Shown one piece after another: positions 1-12,272 of a stretch of 64,000 nt of DNA. The translations under genes and the position numbers were made by a program. Every line of letters starts with the position of its first letter. Within the stretch, counting starts at the first letter, position 1. Origin of the DNA: Clarkia xantiana subsp. parviflora (Eukaryota; Streptophyta; Magnoliopsida; Myrtales; Onagraceae). The DNA lies in contig JAPTYO010000015.1 of assembly GCA_036873135.1 (NCBI GenBank), positions 14,549,683 through 14,613,682 on the forward strand, in the 5' to 3' direction. The notes below the pieces were generated by a model, which was not told the origin of the DNA, did not search any database, and saw only the letters and a program-made list of their open reading frames with translations.

Positions 1-1440
1 AAGTACTTGGGGCAAGCAAAAGACCTCATCACAAGCTTCGATACATTCGACATCATCGCGGTGCCTAGAGAAGAAAATCAAGAAGCTGATGCCTTGAGCA
101 AATTCGCACAAGGCAATGAACAAGGCAAAGAAACACATTTCGTGGAAAACAGAATCTTGTCAGTAATTGACAAATTCGAAGTCTTGTGCATCGATCCAGA
201 TCCAGATTGGAGGACCCCAATATTGGCATACCTCAAAGACCACAAGCTCCCCGAAGACAAAGTTCAAGCCCAAAAAATCCAGAGACAAGCCGTCAATTAC
301 GCGTTGATAGATGATGAGCTTTACAAGAAATGATTTTCAACCCCATACCTAAGGTGCATCACCTTCCGGGAGGGCCAAAAAGTGTTAGAAGATTTACATA
401 GAGGCCAAGCAGCCTGCCATGAAGGGGCGAGATCTCTAATACGCAAAACATTGAGCTTGGGATACTATTGGCCAACCATGAAAAACCAAGCTACGCACTT
501 GGTCACAGAATGCGAAGCATGCCAACTTTATTCAAGAAGTATCACGGCACCAGCTGCCGAGCTAAGCCCAATTGCAAGCTCCTGGCTATTCGCACAATGG
601 GGGATAGACTTGGTAGGACCACTTCCAAAGTCAAAAGGCCAAACCAAGTACATTGTCGTCGCAATCGATTACTTTTCAAAGTGGATCGAGGCAAAGGCAT
701 TGGCACAAACAACCGATGCACAAATAATGGATTTCATCCGAAATCACATCATCGCGCGGTATGGAGTTCCGAAGGTCCTAATCAGCGACAACGGACCACA
801 ATTCAAGAGCTCAAGGCTTCAAACATTTTGCGAAAGACTCAACATTAACCACCGTTTCGCGTCAGTCCGCCATGCTCAAGCCAACGGACAAGTCGAAGCC
901 GCCAACAAGACCGTCCTAGACGGTCTCAAGAAAAGAGTGCACGCATTAAAAGGAGGATGGGCAGAAGAGCTTAGCAGTGTTCTGTGGGCACTTCGAACAA
1001 CTCCAAAGGAGTCAACTGGAGAAACACCATTCAGTCTGGTGTATGGAACGGAAGCAGTCGCTCCCATCGAAATTGCTGTCTCATCCTACCGCACAACTCA
1101 TTTCAATGCTCAAGCCAACGAAGTAGACATGCGTCTAGACTTAGACTTGGCTGAAGAGAAAAGGCGTAACTCCGAGCACAATCAGGCACGCATGCGTTTG
1201 ATAACCGCAAGATATTACAACAGGAAGGTGAAAGAAAGACAATTCCATGTCGGAGAAATGGTGTGGAGAAGGAATGAATTCTCACATCTCGATCAAATCA
1301 ACAAGATGTCTCCAAAATGGGAAGGCCCCTACAAGGTCATATCCATCCCGTATATCAACGCATATCGCCTTGAAGATGCAAATGGCAATGTCTCTACAAA
1401 TACATTTAGTGGAGGACACTTGAAGAAATTCCACGGATAA
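1..1440 (+). pseudogene. Ty3/gypsy (Tat-type) pol 3' end: RNase H tail and integrase
   Basis: The reading frame is open from the first base of the window, so the gene starts outside it. The first ~110 codons match the end of the extra RNase H domain and linker of Tat-type elements (PREENQEADALSKFA). The integrase follows: a zinc-binding part with His and Cys pairs (HRGQAACH, then CEAC), and a catalytic core with the D, D, E triad in GIDLVGPL, ISDNGPQF and NGQVEAANK; the last D and E are 35 residues apart. The chain ends with a normal C-terminus (HLKKFHG) at 1440. One TGA at 331-333 interrupts the frame where the second family in this window has a Gly codon, so the copy is probably dead. It would insert element cDNA into the nuclear genome. 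Confidence 0.93.
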
Positions 1441-2067
1441 AAGGATAATCTTCTATCACAAAAGGAGCTGTTATATCAAGCCCTTTTGCTCTTATTTCCA
1501 TAACGCATCTACTTGTTAAAAAGACCACTATCTTATATAAAGTGGCATCTCTGTAATAATCTCACAAACCTAATGAAGTCGTTCTATCTTCGTAGGAACA
1601 CAATTACTCTATGTACGTTACTTGGAAGCAAAACAAAGTAACTACAACAACTATTACCTACACCAACAAGGAGTTCATTTCTCCTTTCATAAATTGGCAT
1701 CTATCTCAAGAAGGTGCCGGCAACACAAAACAATTGCGCTATGTTCACAGTCAACTTATATGACGCAAGGACAACTTGCGGATTATCTACAAAAAAAAGG
1801 AACTTATAGCAATTCCTTACTCAAGGTGACGACTATTCAAGAAGCTGTCATCTACAAGCAATATCTTGGATTAACACCAAGGCCTACTATCAAAATAGCA
1901 TGTTGAGGTATCCTCTTTTTTAAAAAAAGACAAGCCCCATGTTTACCTCTAAAAAATGACATGCTGTGACATCTCTGGTTAGAGGCAAATCCTCATGTTC
2001 ATAGCCATTCCCTGGATTCAGAACAGGATGGGCAAATACGATAACGGGGCTGATCACCCCATAAGTG
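1441..2067. other. Non-coding spacer after pol of the first Tat-type element
   Basis: No conserved protein is visible. The 94-codon open frame at 1622-1906 shows no recognisable motif. The stretch belongs to the element's region between pol and the 3' LTR. Confidence 0.6.
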
Positions 2068-2570
2068 GCGGATGTCCTCTGTTTAGAGGACAATCCCATA
2101 CTTACGAATTCCTGGTAAGGGTTCACTCTTCATAGCGGATGTCCTCTGTTTAGACGACAATCCCATACTTACGAATTCCTGGTAAGGGTTCACTCTTCAT
2201 AGCGGATGTCCTCGGTTTAGACGACAATCCCATACTTACGAATTCCTGGTAAGGGTTCACTCTTCATAGCGGATGTCCTCTGTTTAGACGACAATCCCAT
2301 ATTACGAATTCCTGGTAAGGGTTCACTCTTCATGGTGGATGTCCTCTGTTTAGACGACAATCCCATATTACGAATTCCTGGTAAGGGTTCACTCTTCATG
2401 GTGGATGTCCTCTGTTTAGACGACAATCCCATATTACGAATTCCTGGTAAGGGTTCACTCTTCATGACGGATGTCCTCTGTTTAGACGACAATCCCACAT
2501 AACGAATTCCTGGTAAGGGTTCACTCTTCATTGCGGAAGTCCTCTTGCTAGTTGACAATTCCGTACTATA
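2068..2570. repeat. Tandem array, about 8 units of 66-67 bp
   Basis: Units begin GCGGATGTCCTC near 2068, 2135, 2202, 2269, 2335, 2401, 2466 and 2532, each carrying GAATTCCTGGTAAGGG. Units 1-4 are 67 bp and later ones 65-66 bp. Because several units are 66 bp, the minus strand keeps an open frame of repeated 22-residue blocks at 2217-2621; I regard that as a by-product. The array lies between pol and the antisense gene of the element. Confidence 0.93.
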
Positions 2571-3346
2571 GATTTTCAAAATCGTGTTGCATGGTTCCTG
2601 GACGCAGAAAACATGCATCACAATTCATACTCTCAAAAGTGTTACATGGTCCCTGGACGCAGGAATCATGTATCACAAATATTTTGCCAAATACTTTATA
2701 AAAAAATTTATATATCAAACACCTTTTCCAAACACTTTATCAAACAAGAATTTTAGGGTTCGCAAAACATTCTTTCAAAACCCAAAAAAGTTTTTACGTA
2801 TGCTTCCCCAACGCGGGTTGATACATGCTGGCAGGTGCGCACCCTGTTTAAAACTCATAAAACTTACAAGTAGAGTCTTGTACAACGTCGCCTTAGAGTG
2901 GAACTAAGAGACAGTATAAACTAGTATCTTGCTCAAGCCAAGGTAACACATTTCAAACATACTACTTGTTAAGTCGCTATACGCGAACCACTTGACAGGT
3001 TTCGACAGATATAGTGACAAACTATGCAGGAAGACGTACAACATGCATAACGCATCGTGCATACAATTTTGAATCAAAGTGGCTATCAGTCACGACTGCG
3101 GGGACTACGTTTACACTACTAGTCATCCGGGTTCAGGAAACACAGTAAGTGATAACGGTATGAAATATTACTAATAAGTTATCATGCAAACTGTTGTGTA
3201 TAAAACAGGTTCAAACGACGTAGTTCAAAAGCGAACAAGTCACAAGCAACAATCGAACAACAACTCCAACAAGTTTCTAAATATAGAAGCCGGGGGACAA
3301 GCGGACTCATAAACGAGCCCAAAATGCTCAATGTAAAACGAGCAGT
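2571..3346. other. Non-coding spacer before the antisense gene
   Basis: No gene is supported. A short duplicated phrase (CATGGTTCCTGGACGCAG, CATGGTCCCTGGACGCAG) occurs near 2590 and 2648. The stretch holds the 3' flank of the antisense gene that ends at 3347. Confidence 0.5.
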
Positions 3347-4688
3347 TCAAATAGCAACACCATCAGGAGGCCCGGGGGCAACCTCCATAAACTCGGGAGA
3401 AGTAACAATGACGTTCACATCTCTGCTATCATCAACCAACACCTCGTAGTTGGGAAGGCCACACTCCAAAAGGTTCAGCGCCTCAATGTGAGAAAGAGCG
3501 TAACTCGCATATGGCCCTAACTCGCCAAAAGGGAACCCAGGGTCAAGATCCTTCACACGGGTGAAGTAATCTTCAGAACGCTCGCTCATCAGGTTGTTCA
3601 CTTTCTCCTCAACAGCAGCTTCAAAATCTGAAGTTCCCAAGTACTTGGTGAAACCCACTTGTACGCCCTTTTCACGACTCTCCTTACCAAGAGCAGCTAA
3701 CTCCGCTCCTTGAGACTGAAGATCGTCTGTAACCTTCTTCTCAAGAGCGATCATCTCAGACTCAAGCTTTGACAAGCGAGTATGGCGCGCCTCATAACGA
3801 CTCTCAGAAGTAGTAGCTTTCGAACTCAACACGCGAGCCTCTTCTTTGGTTCGCGACAACTCTTGGCGCAAAGCGTCACACTTATCCATAGCCGCCTGCT
3901 TCGCGCTTACCAGCTCCATGACAAAAGATGACATGTTTACAATGTCAGCTACAACCTGCACATATCAACGCGATAAGAAAAACATAAATCGCAAAAACAA
4001 CAAACTTGGCAGAAGAATCAAGTTACTTACAGGAGCAAATCGGGATAAGGCACCCTGTGCATAAGCCTCAGCCTCCTCATCAGTCGTTGGGCAAGAACGC
4101 CTATCACCTGGTGGAACACACCTACGCAACACACGAACTCCAACCTCTGGAGTGCGAAGTGAAGACTCCTTGGGGAAATAAACTCCACTATTACCAAAAG
4201 GAGCCCAGGTTTCCCCAGTAATGTCCAACCCAACGGGGCACACCAGATGGTCGCGCCTGAGAGGGGGAACCGCTGCGAAAAAGAAAGAAAAGTGGTTAAC
4301 AACAAATAACAAAACCGCGGAGTACATCCATCAAAAGTGTACTTACAAAGTCCGCGGCCTTCCACAGGTCGGTTTCCCGACTGGGGGGCAGATGACGCTA
4401 CATTACGACTCGCAACTTCCTTGCCTTTACGAGTGGAAGTAGTAGCATTTGGCTTCAAGCGCTTGGGATCAGTCGGTCCACGCGCCACTGTGTCAGTCCG
4501 CTTGGAAGAAACGCGAGAATCAGACACTGGGGGAGTATCCCCGATCACATGAGTAGAAGACCCTTTGCCAAGATCACGCCCCGAACTGGCAGGAGTGATG
4601 GGGGCAGGAGTCACCAAAGCCGGATCGGCACGAGAAGCAATACGCGAAGCCGCCGCATGAAGCGACGAACTCTTTCCGGCAAACCAAC
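3347..4688 (-). CDS. Antisense multi-exon gene of the Tat-type element (coiled-coil protein), 5' exons missing
   Basis: Three exons can be read on the minus strand: 4688-4347, 4272-4031 and 3955-3347. The two introns begin GTAAGTAC and GTAAGTAA, end CGCAG and TGCAG, and join the exons in phase 1 then phase 0 without a stop. Exon one also begins right after an acceptor (ATATTGCAG), so earlier exons are expected but not seen. The product has a Ser/Thr/Pro-rich N-terminal part, a middle segment, and a heptad-like coiled coil (about residues 20-110 of the last exon) before an acidic tail. The layout matches the antisense gene of the second family in this window (58247-61183). Antisense ORFs between pol and the 3' LTR are known from Tat-lineage elements; the function is unknown. 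The exon model is inferred from sequence alone. Confidence 0.66.
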
Positions 4689-4854
4689 CTGCAATATGAA
4701 TTCACAAAAGACATATAGCCGTTCGAAAAGCTATCCATTATGAAGGTCAAAATGCTCAAAAACGTTCAGAGTAAGAATGAAGGATTTACTCATAGCAACA
4801 ACTCGGTCGAAAGGAAGGGGATTCCGCAAGAAGCTACCACGACTTCACAACCTG

Positions 4855-5090
4855 CAAAAAGTCAACGCGCGTATCAAAAGTCAACGCGCGCATCAAAAGC
4901 CAACGCGCATAGCAAAAGTCAACGCGCGTATCAAAGTCAATGCGCGTATCAAAGTCAATGCGCGTATCAAAGTCAACACGCGTATCAAAAGTCAACGCGC
5001 GCATCAAAAGCCAACGCGCATAGCAAAAGTCAACGCGTGTATCAAAAAGTCAACGCACGTAGCCAAGATCCACGCGCATAGTAAAGTTGG
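4855..5090. repeat. Tandem array of 18-20-bp units
   Basis: About a dozen units of the type GTCAACGCGCGTATCAAAA, with variants reading GCGCGCATC or GCGCATAGC. The array sits just upstream, in the antisense sense, of the first detectable exon of the antisense gene, where its missing 5' exons would be expected. Small open frames across it are repeat artefacts. Confidence 0.9.
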
Positions 5091-6498
5091 TACGTACCAT
5101 AAAAGGGACTAACGTCTTAAGGAGCTATCATGCAAACGGTGGAATTAACGCGACAAACCGCAAGGATCGAACGCGGCAACGCTTAAGGGAAATATTTCTC
5201 TAAGGCGTCAAGACGACAAGTGACTATGCCTAAAGTTATTTGGCAATCCCCGTCAACCAAAAAACTCGCCAAGAGGAGAAATTATGCATATCGACCAAAA
5301 AGCTTCTACACAAAGACACGGGGGCACTATATCCAAACGGGGAATTCTACCTCAACTATCCATGGAAGTGAAAATCCCCTAAGTTATGGACAAACGACGA
5401 TAATAACAGCAACCGATCAGCAATTACTCGACATACAAGCATCAACAAGCAGTTCCGCACGTTAACGACGAAAAATAGCTCAAACGAACAAAAATACGGT
5501 GACATTCGAAATCAAGTCGAAGCTGTCCTGTAAATTCGAATTTCCAAATTACCTCAAAACATGACGAAAAGTATCCCAATGGACTTCCCTCGTCGAGACA
5601 ATTTCGGAAAGGTAAGGACCGCGACGAACAGAGGCCGGGAAGGTGGCGCGTGGGCTACACGCGCCGGCAAGGGTGTTTCTCACGCGGCGGCGCGTGAGGG
5701 CGCGTCCGGCATCTCCTGGTGGTTCCGAAGGCGGCGCTGGAATCCTCGTGACAAACTGAGTCGAATGGTGGTGTCAATTTCTGAAAACAAGTCAAGGATC
5801 AAACTCGAAACTGTCGGGATGTGTCTAAGCTCTACGACGGCGAAGAAATTATGAACACAAAGGCAATTTCGGGAAATGATTAATGAATTACCTGCAAAGA
5901 AGATGGAATGATGAATTCCCAAGGTGCTGGAAGGATAATTGGGGATGTGTGTATTTACATATCCCAAGAGATGCTTTGTTGATAAGGATTAAAGGATTAA
6001 CTTATCTACATTCATGCCTAAACACCTACGGTATACTCCACCCCCTCTTCTAAAAATATCTACTCCTATGCATATCTTGACATTGCATGTATCAAACCCA
6101 TCACTCTACACGTATGTTGTCATCGCATGATTCATGATTTGATAATCACTAAGTCATTTTAGAAGCATACGGTCTCTATTTCTTGCATCGCATAATTACG
6201 ATCTTGCCATGACCATTACTTATGCATGCATGTTGATAGAGGCATGTTCGCATAGTATATTATCAATTGCTTATGTCTCCAACGATAACCGTACTTGTAC
6301 GTTACGTATGTACATTCCCTATTGCACTAACCGTGATGACAGGAAACAAAGTCATACGGTCGGAAAATCAAAGGACGGGCAAAATCAAGATGTCTACGTC
6401 CGACCAACGATCAAAACCGAAACGTTAGCGTCAAACTCAATTTGGATACGTATCCTAACTTAAAAATAGAGTCAAGAAAGGTTCTAAACCGTTACTTG
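5091..6498. other. Non-coding stretch inside the first Tat-type element, before the 3' LTR
   Basis: No conserved coding region was recognised on either strand. The open frames at 5561-5854 and 5680-5967 (opposite strands of the same GC-rich patch) have no recognisable motif. Pyrimidine-rich and ATGCAT-rich sequence fills 6000-6350. Confidence 0.5.
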
Positions 6499-6512
6499 AC
6501 TCGGGGGGCAAG
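6499..6512 (+). promoter_or_regulatory. Polypurine tract of the first Tat-type element
   Basis: The sequence ACTCGGGGGGCAAG lies directly before TGATGGATATATG, the start of an LTR. The same arrangement (GACTCGGGGGCATG then TGATGGATATAC) marks the 3' LTR of the minus-strand element at 15543-25886. This is the usual plus-strand priming site for reverse transcription. Confidence 0.8.
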
Positions 6513-7290
6513 TGATGGATATATGTCCAATTCGGGTTCATATTTACATTTCGGGCCTCGTAGACACGTCAAAATTACATCTCGGTTTAAAAACGTCTCC
6601 CAAGGAATCAAAATGGTCCGGAAACGCATTTACGCGCGTCCGGACCGGACCTCCGGGTTGCGCGGCAATCCGGACCTCGCCGAATTTCCCAAATTCGACG
6701 AGGTCCGGATCGCATTACGGGTATCGCGCGACTACCGTTTCCGCGATTACCGTTACGTGTAGAGAAGTCAAGTTCGCATATTATCAATACGGATGACGGT
6801 TACCGCATGATCTTGAACCGTCACCGAACCGCTTTAAAACCGGGTCCGGTCCCAAGGAAGCCTTGGCCACCCATTTTGACACATCCTCTCATTTGCCCAA
6901 CTTTGGTATTTTGAGCTCTGACTTCTCTCTAGAAATATTCTCTCTCTAGAAATTACATTTTTGCCCTTATAGTGACTTGAGCGTCGGAGAGGGCTCCGCT
7001 AGCACCACCTCCCCTCTCCGTGCTAGCATTGGTCCTTCGTGCAGGAATCGTCGCCCAGACGCCCGCACTTGTGCACAGACCACCGCCTCCTGAGACACAG
7101 CCGTACCGAGACACAGACCTTTACGGGAGCAAAAGCCGAACACTCGCCAGTGGCCCAACCTCTTCCCAACGAAGGGTTATAGCCCAAAAACCCGCACAAC
7201 CACGCGAACAGACGCGTCCTCACTGAACGCAACAAATCCCGAAATCACCATTAACGGACAAAATTCGAGATGGAGTTTCCAACGGACAAT
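6513..7290 (+). repeat. 3' LTR of the first Tat-type element (right end approximate)
   Basis: It starts TGATGGATATATGTCC after the polypurine tract and contains many CGG/CCGGACC motifs and a late GC-rich part. Its first bases resemble those of the LTRs at 15548-25881. The right end is uncertain because no second LTR or target duplication of this copy is in the window; the GC-rich LTR-like sequence fades near 7290. Confidence 0.55.
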
Positions 7291-7808
7291 CGGGGCGGTG
7301 GCGAACTAGAGCAGACAGAGGATGAAGATTTACATGGCTGCCATCTTGACTTTAACCTATGAATGAATGAAAAAAAAAAAAGAAAAAAGACTGATTATAT
7401 AATAATAATAATAATAATGAATGTAAAACCTGTATGAAATAATAAACACATGAATCAAGATTTAGATATAGCTCAATGTCCAGGGAAAGTTGCGGTGCTT
7501 TTTTATTGATTTTTATTTGTTTCTATCCGTCCCCTTTACATTGCAATACATAGGTCTAGTCTAATTTGAGCAACATATATTGCTGATTTATTTTACTACT
7601 AAATACTAAATATTCTGAATATTAAATACAAATATTCAAATAATATACTCTGCAGTAAATATAGATAACTATCCGAATTTAAACTAAGTCTATTTTTAGC
7701 AACCCCGTGACCTTCCATTTTCAGTTACTTCCTTTTTTCAAACGCGTTACAGATAACATTTTTAATCGTGTCATATACGTGTAGCGCGTACCAAAATTAG
7801 GTGTTTAC
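7291..7808. other. AT-rich non-coding stretch
   Basis: It holds a purine run, an ATA microsatellite (about 7397-7417) and AT-rich sequence with no gene. The last bases (CAAAATTAGGTGTTTACA) resemble the reverse complement of the start of the Ogre-like LTR at 10469, so an old reversed LTR may end here. That reading is weak. Confidence 0.35.
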
Positions 7809-8632
7809 AATGTCTATCTCAAGAAGCTTATATTAACAAACTGTTGAAAAGATTCAGTTTACAGGATGCCAAACCCGTGGATACTCTGGTGGTATTTGGG
7901 TGCGCACTGTCAAAACGTGACGGCCCCAAGACCCTGGCAGAGCGTGAACAGATGAAGGGTGCAGAATATTTAAGCATGGTCGGTAGTTTGATGTACGCCA
8001 TGCAATGCACCCGTCTGAATATCTGTTACGTTGTGGGCCTAGTAGCAGGTTTCCAATAAGATCCTGGCTATCAACATTTAAATGCTGTAAAACGAATAAT
8101 TCGTTATCTGAAAGGTACTGTCGACCACGCACTGTGCTATGAGGGAAAGAAGTTAAAATTGACCGCTTACAGTGACACCGACCATGGTGGCGATCTGTAT
8201 GATCGTAAGTCCACCACGGGGGGAGTGTTCCTCCTTGCTAACGCCGCCATTTCATGGACGAGCAAGAAGCAAACTTGTGTCGCGCTGTCCACGATTGAAT
8301 CGGAATTCGTAGCTCTCTCTAAGAATGCACAAGAAACGGTCTGGCTCAAAAGGCTTCTAACTGCACTGCTTGGTGGCGATGTCGAGAATAAACCTGTGAA
8401 GGTCTTCTCTGATAATCAAGCAACCATTGCGGCAGTTAAGAAACCGAAGTACCATAGTAGGACCAAACACATTGATGTGAAATATTTCTATGCTAAATCT
8501 ATGGTAGAAGACAATATAATCACTATGGAATACTTGTCCACTGATAATATGATTGCGGACCCATTAACTAAACCACTACGCAGGGAGATATTTGAAAAGC
8601 ATGTAAAACCGCTTGGATTGCGTAGGGTTTAG
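7809..8632 (+). pseudogene. Ty1/copia pol 3' end: end of reverse transcriptase and RNase H
   Basis: Residual reverse-transcriptase C-terminus (GAEYLSMVGSLMYAMQCTR) occupies 7844-8059 and stops at a TAA. After a frameshift an open RNase H frame runs 8159-8632. It shows the copia features YSDTDHGGD, KSTTGGVFLL, ALSTIESEF, FSDNQATI, HIDVKYFY and ADPLTKPL. The RT catalytic part, integrase and gag are absent: homology to the second copia copy begins abruptly at 7809. The LTR follows 28 bp after the stop. Confidence 0.93.
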
Positions 8633-8659
8633 AAATGGCATGTATCTATGATAACATTT

Positions 8660-10297
8660 TGATATTAGAAAGTTATATTTTGTAAATGAAAGAATTGCAA
8701 CTGCGCTTATGATCAATCAACGTCATAATGTTTTGATTACATCAGATTTACGGTCTATAAACTAAGTCGTAGGAGGACGCAATCCTCTACCAAACTATGT
8801 CGAATGTGGGCCTTACCTCGTCACACAAGTACGGTCGTCTTGCGGTGGAGGGAGGCCTCTACCAGGCAAGACTGGCTAAGAATCAGGGGGATAAATCTGA
8901 TTAAGCAAGACGATTATCTAGTTTCGAAGTAACTCGACACGATCTTCGTTTTACATATCGCCGTGATGAACTTCGTTCGTCATTAAACCACATTCTGGGC
9001 CAGATGAGAATATGTGATAGCATGATTGACATATCCCTTTACTGTCAACCCAAAAGGTTCAGGTATGCTATCAACGCGTGCTTCATACTACGCGTGCCAC
9101 ATTCGACCACGGGATCACATCTCGGTTGTGCTAGGAAGGAATCCTCATGATTCTGGCGGGCGCAAACTTCTTCACCTCGAGCGTGTGATTGATCCCAGGA
9201 GCCTTATGAAGAGGCACCTAAAAGTATCCTCACGGACTCATAACTCATATCTAAGGTCAGGCTCAATGCTCGCTTCCCGGCGTACGAGCGTAGTGCTAAA
9301 CAAAAAGGCCCAGTGACCACTTCTTTGGAAATCGGTTGGGTTTCACTAAGGATATGACTATGGGGATGGTCAAGTTCACTTGTAATTCACCAACTTTTGT
9401 ATTCACTAGGTGGCCACCAACCAGATATTAGTTGAAGGTTGTGAATACTTGTACAGATGCCTTGGAGAAGTGTTCCTTTGTGGAAACTAGGCAGAAGGAG
9501 GATTATCAGTTGACCTAAGATACATCGCGGTACTATATAAATGTTGTTTATAACAGGTTGATTAGAGAAAAGGGAATCAGCGTTCCGCAGGCGCTACAAT
9601 ACTCCTAACAGATGAGTAGCACGACGCCCGTAGTATCTGCCAGTCGCACGGAAAACCTCGTATGAACTGTTTGGAATCAAGGACCGGATCGAAGAAGTGA
9701 AATGTTGATGCAGATTTGGATGACAATACATTAACAGGCACCCTCCCATTCCGGCGAGTGGGAGCTGTAAGCATATGGTGATGGGCGCCGTAATTGGTAG
9801 CCCAGTTTACCTAAGGAAATTAGGTACATGTCACATTAGGGTAATTGGGCTAGACCCAAATCTCAATTGACATGAGATGCCCAAAATTAGGCCTCTCTAT
9901 GCATAGTGGCCGGCCGAAATATTGGAGATTTTTAGGGTGAATCACTATTTCCTCATTAGATTGTTTTAGAGAGCAAAACCCTCCACCCCACACAAGTATT
10001 TCGGCCGAACCTATCCACCACCAAATGGTGTGCCAATTTGCTTTCTTACAAACACTCCATAGATATGTCCCCTGCCAAGAATCGATCAGAGGCTTTGCTG
10101 TGGAGAACATACCATGTAGGGCTTCATTAACCAGAACCTCTACGGGTGCCGACCGGAGGATCGTGAACTCCCTGCAGGAAGGATCTACGGACTACGGACA
10201 TCGTTTGAGGTATGTGCGAATCTTCCGCTACGTAATTTCGATTACTAGCACGTACCATGATTTAGTATCCGTAGTGATTACTCCCCGTAATCTAACA
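8660..10297 (+). repeat. 3' LTR of the truncated copia element
   Basis: The LTR begins TGATATTAGAAAGTTAT and ends CCCGTAATCTAACA. The same family's LTR is present in reverse at 49376-51103, which fixes both ends. A TATA box candidate (TATATAAA) is at 9534-9541. A target duplication cannot be tested because the element's 5' half is missing. Confidence 0.85.
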
Positions 10298-10468
10298 CTA
10301 GTACAACCACGCGGGAAAAAAAAAACTATATGTATTATATAAAACTATATATTTTGTAATATAATACATAATTGAAATAACAAGAGTTTGGTGATTTGAG
10401 TTTGGATACGGTAAATATAAATTTTAGGATTTAAGGTTTCTAAAAATAAACTATTTTCCACATGAGTC

Positions 10469-12251
10469 TGTAAACACTCGATTTTGACCCGGACGTAACG
10501 ACGTTACACATAATACGTCAATTCTGGACGCGTCAAGCCACGAAGTCTCCAAGAAATGCTTAAGTGCACATTAGGAAATTATTATAAATATATTTTAAAA
10601 TATTTTGAATATATTTAATATTTTCGGAATATTTAAATATATATATATATATATATAATAATTAGTTTTTTAATTTTTAGACAATTATTTGTAAGGTGTT
10701 TATCTACAGATATTATCTTTTATTTAACGAAAATTGTCTGTAGAAATATATATCCCTATGAATTATCTGTAAGCTAATTATATGTTAGCATTTTTTATTT
10801 AGATTTTATTGTAATCTAGGCTATGTTATTAGTATAAATAGGAGGTCAGTTTTACATTGTAAAGTTAAACACACAGAAAAACACCATAGCAATACTTATA
10901 CTTTGTCTCGTAATCTGTGCGAATTTTGTCTATTTGTGCTTTAATTTAAAAAAAAAAAAAAAAAAAAAAACTTTTTTTTTCTTTTCTTTTTTCTCTCCTG
11001 TTGCTGCGCCTCCACCTTCTCCTGCCACCACCGACTCCCCCGACCAGAGCTCAGCCTGGCCTCCGTCGTCGTCCTGCCTCGCCACTCGGCCCACGTCGCC
11101 CGGCTTCTCTCTCTCTCTCTCTCTCTCTTCTGTAAATTTCAGTTTTCAAAACTCCTGCACTGATCCATGCCGGAAGAGAACGCCGGAGCTCCGACCTCGT
11201 CCCCGTCGCCAGCCGAAAATCGCCACGCTCCTATCCCGTCCGTTACCGCTACTCACCGAACTATGACGACCTACTCTAGCCACCGGTTTGCTGCTTCGGC
11301 CTTCCTTCACCGCAGCTTGGTGTCCGTCCCTGATGAAACTCCCCGACCAGCTCTATTGCCACGTCGCCGATTGCCTGAGTTCCAACGCACCAGACCAGCA
11401 CCTCCTCCTCCGTATAACTCCTTCGATCCATTCATTCATCGGGCATCAGTCCTCATCGTCGGTGACCACCCGCTTGACCTCCTATGCCTCAAGGTCCCAT
11501 TATTCGACAGTTGCAATCTCCAGTAACTAGTTGTTTGATCCGCCCATCAGTTTTCCGGAGTTGACTCGCCAATGTCTTCTGATTGCTTGTATGTCTTTAA
11601 TTGCTGGCAATCTTCTTTCTTCCAGGTAAAAGTAACTTATTTATTTATTATATTATATCTTTGTGTTTGGGAGTAAATGTCATTTCTTTATTATTAATTT
11701 TACTATATCATTATTGTGTGTAAACTAGAGTAGTCTAATGAGAAAACACATTCAGATGAATAAATTAAGTTTAACAGAATAACATGAATGATTTGATTAA
11801 ATAGTATAAGATTAGTGGGTAACTTAGGTTTAATTGTATTTTTATATGCTTGATACGGTTAGTGTTTTAGGTTATTTTGGTAATGATTTATAATTCTTAT
11901 ATATATATATATGTAGAATCTGTTTTTAGTTAATGATTCGAGAGTGGTAAAATGTAATCTTTATTTTATAATTTTTTTATTTGTAGTCATGTATATATTT
12001 AAAAGATAAAATTGGCAAATATGTGAATTGAGTACTGAAAGGGCGAGATCATCACCATGTTCTTGTTTCGTAACAGAACCCCCGAATCTGAATTTTTGAG
12101 CTTAGACCGATTTTTAGTCCTAGGTTTAATTCATTGTTTCCCTAGGCAATTTAGGTTTCTAGTTAGCCTTAATTAACTAGTGGCGACTCTTTCAAAATGA
12201 TGCAACGTTTTTCAAAACGTATTCGCCTTAGGTCAGATTTTAGGTCTGACA
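10469..12251 (+). repeat. 5' LTR of the Ogre-like element
   Basis: TG...CA ends, with a TATA box (TATAAATA, 10833-10840) followed by a poly-A tract and a pyrimidine-rich leader. Compared with the 3' LTR it has an extra block at about 11235-11912 and a short CT run (about 11107-11129). The open frames at 10934-11530 lie in the CT- and Pro-codon-rich leader and are not supported as genes. Confidence 0.9.
10833..10840 (+). promoter_or_regulatory. TATA box of the Ogre-like 5' LTR
   Basis: TATAAATA is followed by GGAGGTCAGT. The same motif is conserved in the 3' LTR (28818-28825) and in the related LTR fragment (42560-42567), which supports a real core promoter. Confidence 0.7.
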
Positions 12252-12254
12252 ATT

Positions 12255-12272
12255 TGGCGACTCCGCTGGGGA
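12255..12272 (+). promoter_or_regulatory. Primer-binding site of the Ogre-like element
   Basis: TGGCGACTCCGCTGGGGA starts three bases after the LTR end. From memory of Ogre elements, this type of site pairs with the 3' end of tRNA-Arg. I could not check the tRNA assignment. Confidence 0.7.

Noticed and set aside
2217..2621. 134-codon minus-strand frame with 22-residue repeats
   Set aside because: It arises because the tandem unit is 66 bp. There is no coding evidence outside the array.
7791..7808. Possible reversed Ogre-like LTR terminus (AGGTGTTTACA)
   Set aside because: Only about 18 bases resemble the LTR start and no partner LTR or target duplication was seen, so it was not annotated as an element.
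10934..11530. Pro/Ser-rich frames in the 5' LTR
   Set aside because: They follow the TATA box and poly-A/CT leader of an LTR, and are mostly deleted in the partner LTR, so they are not host genes.
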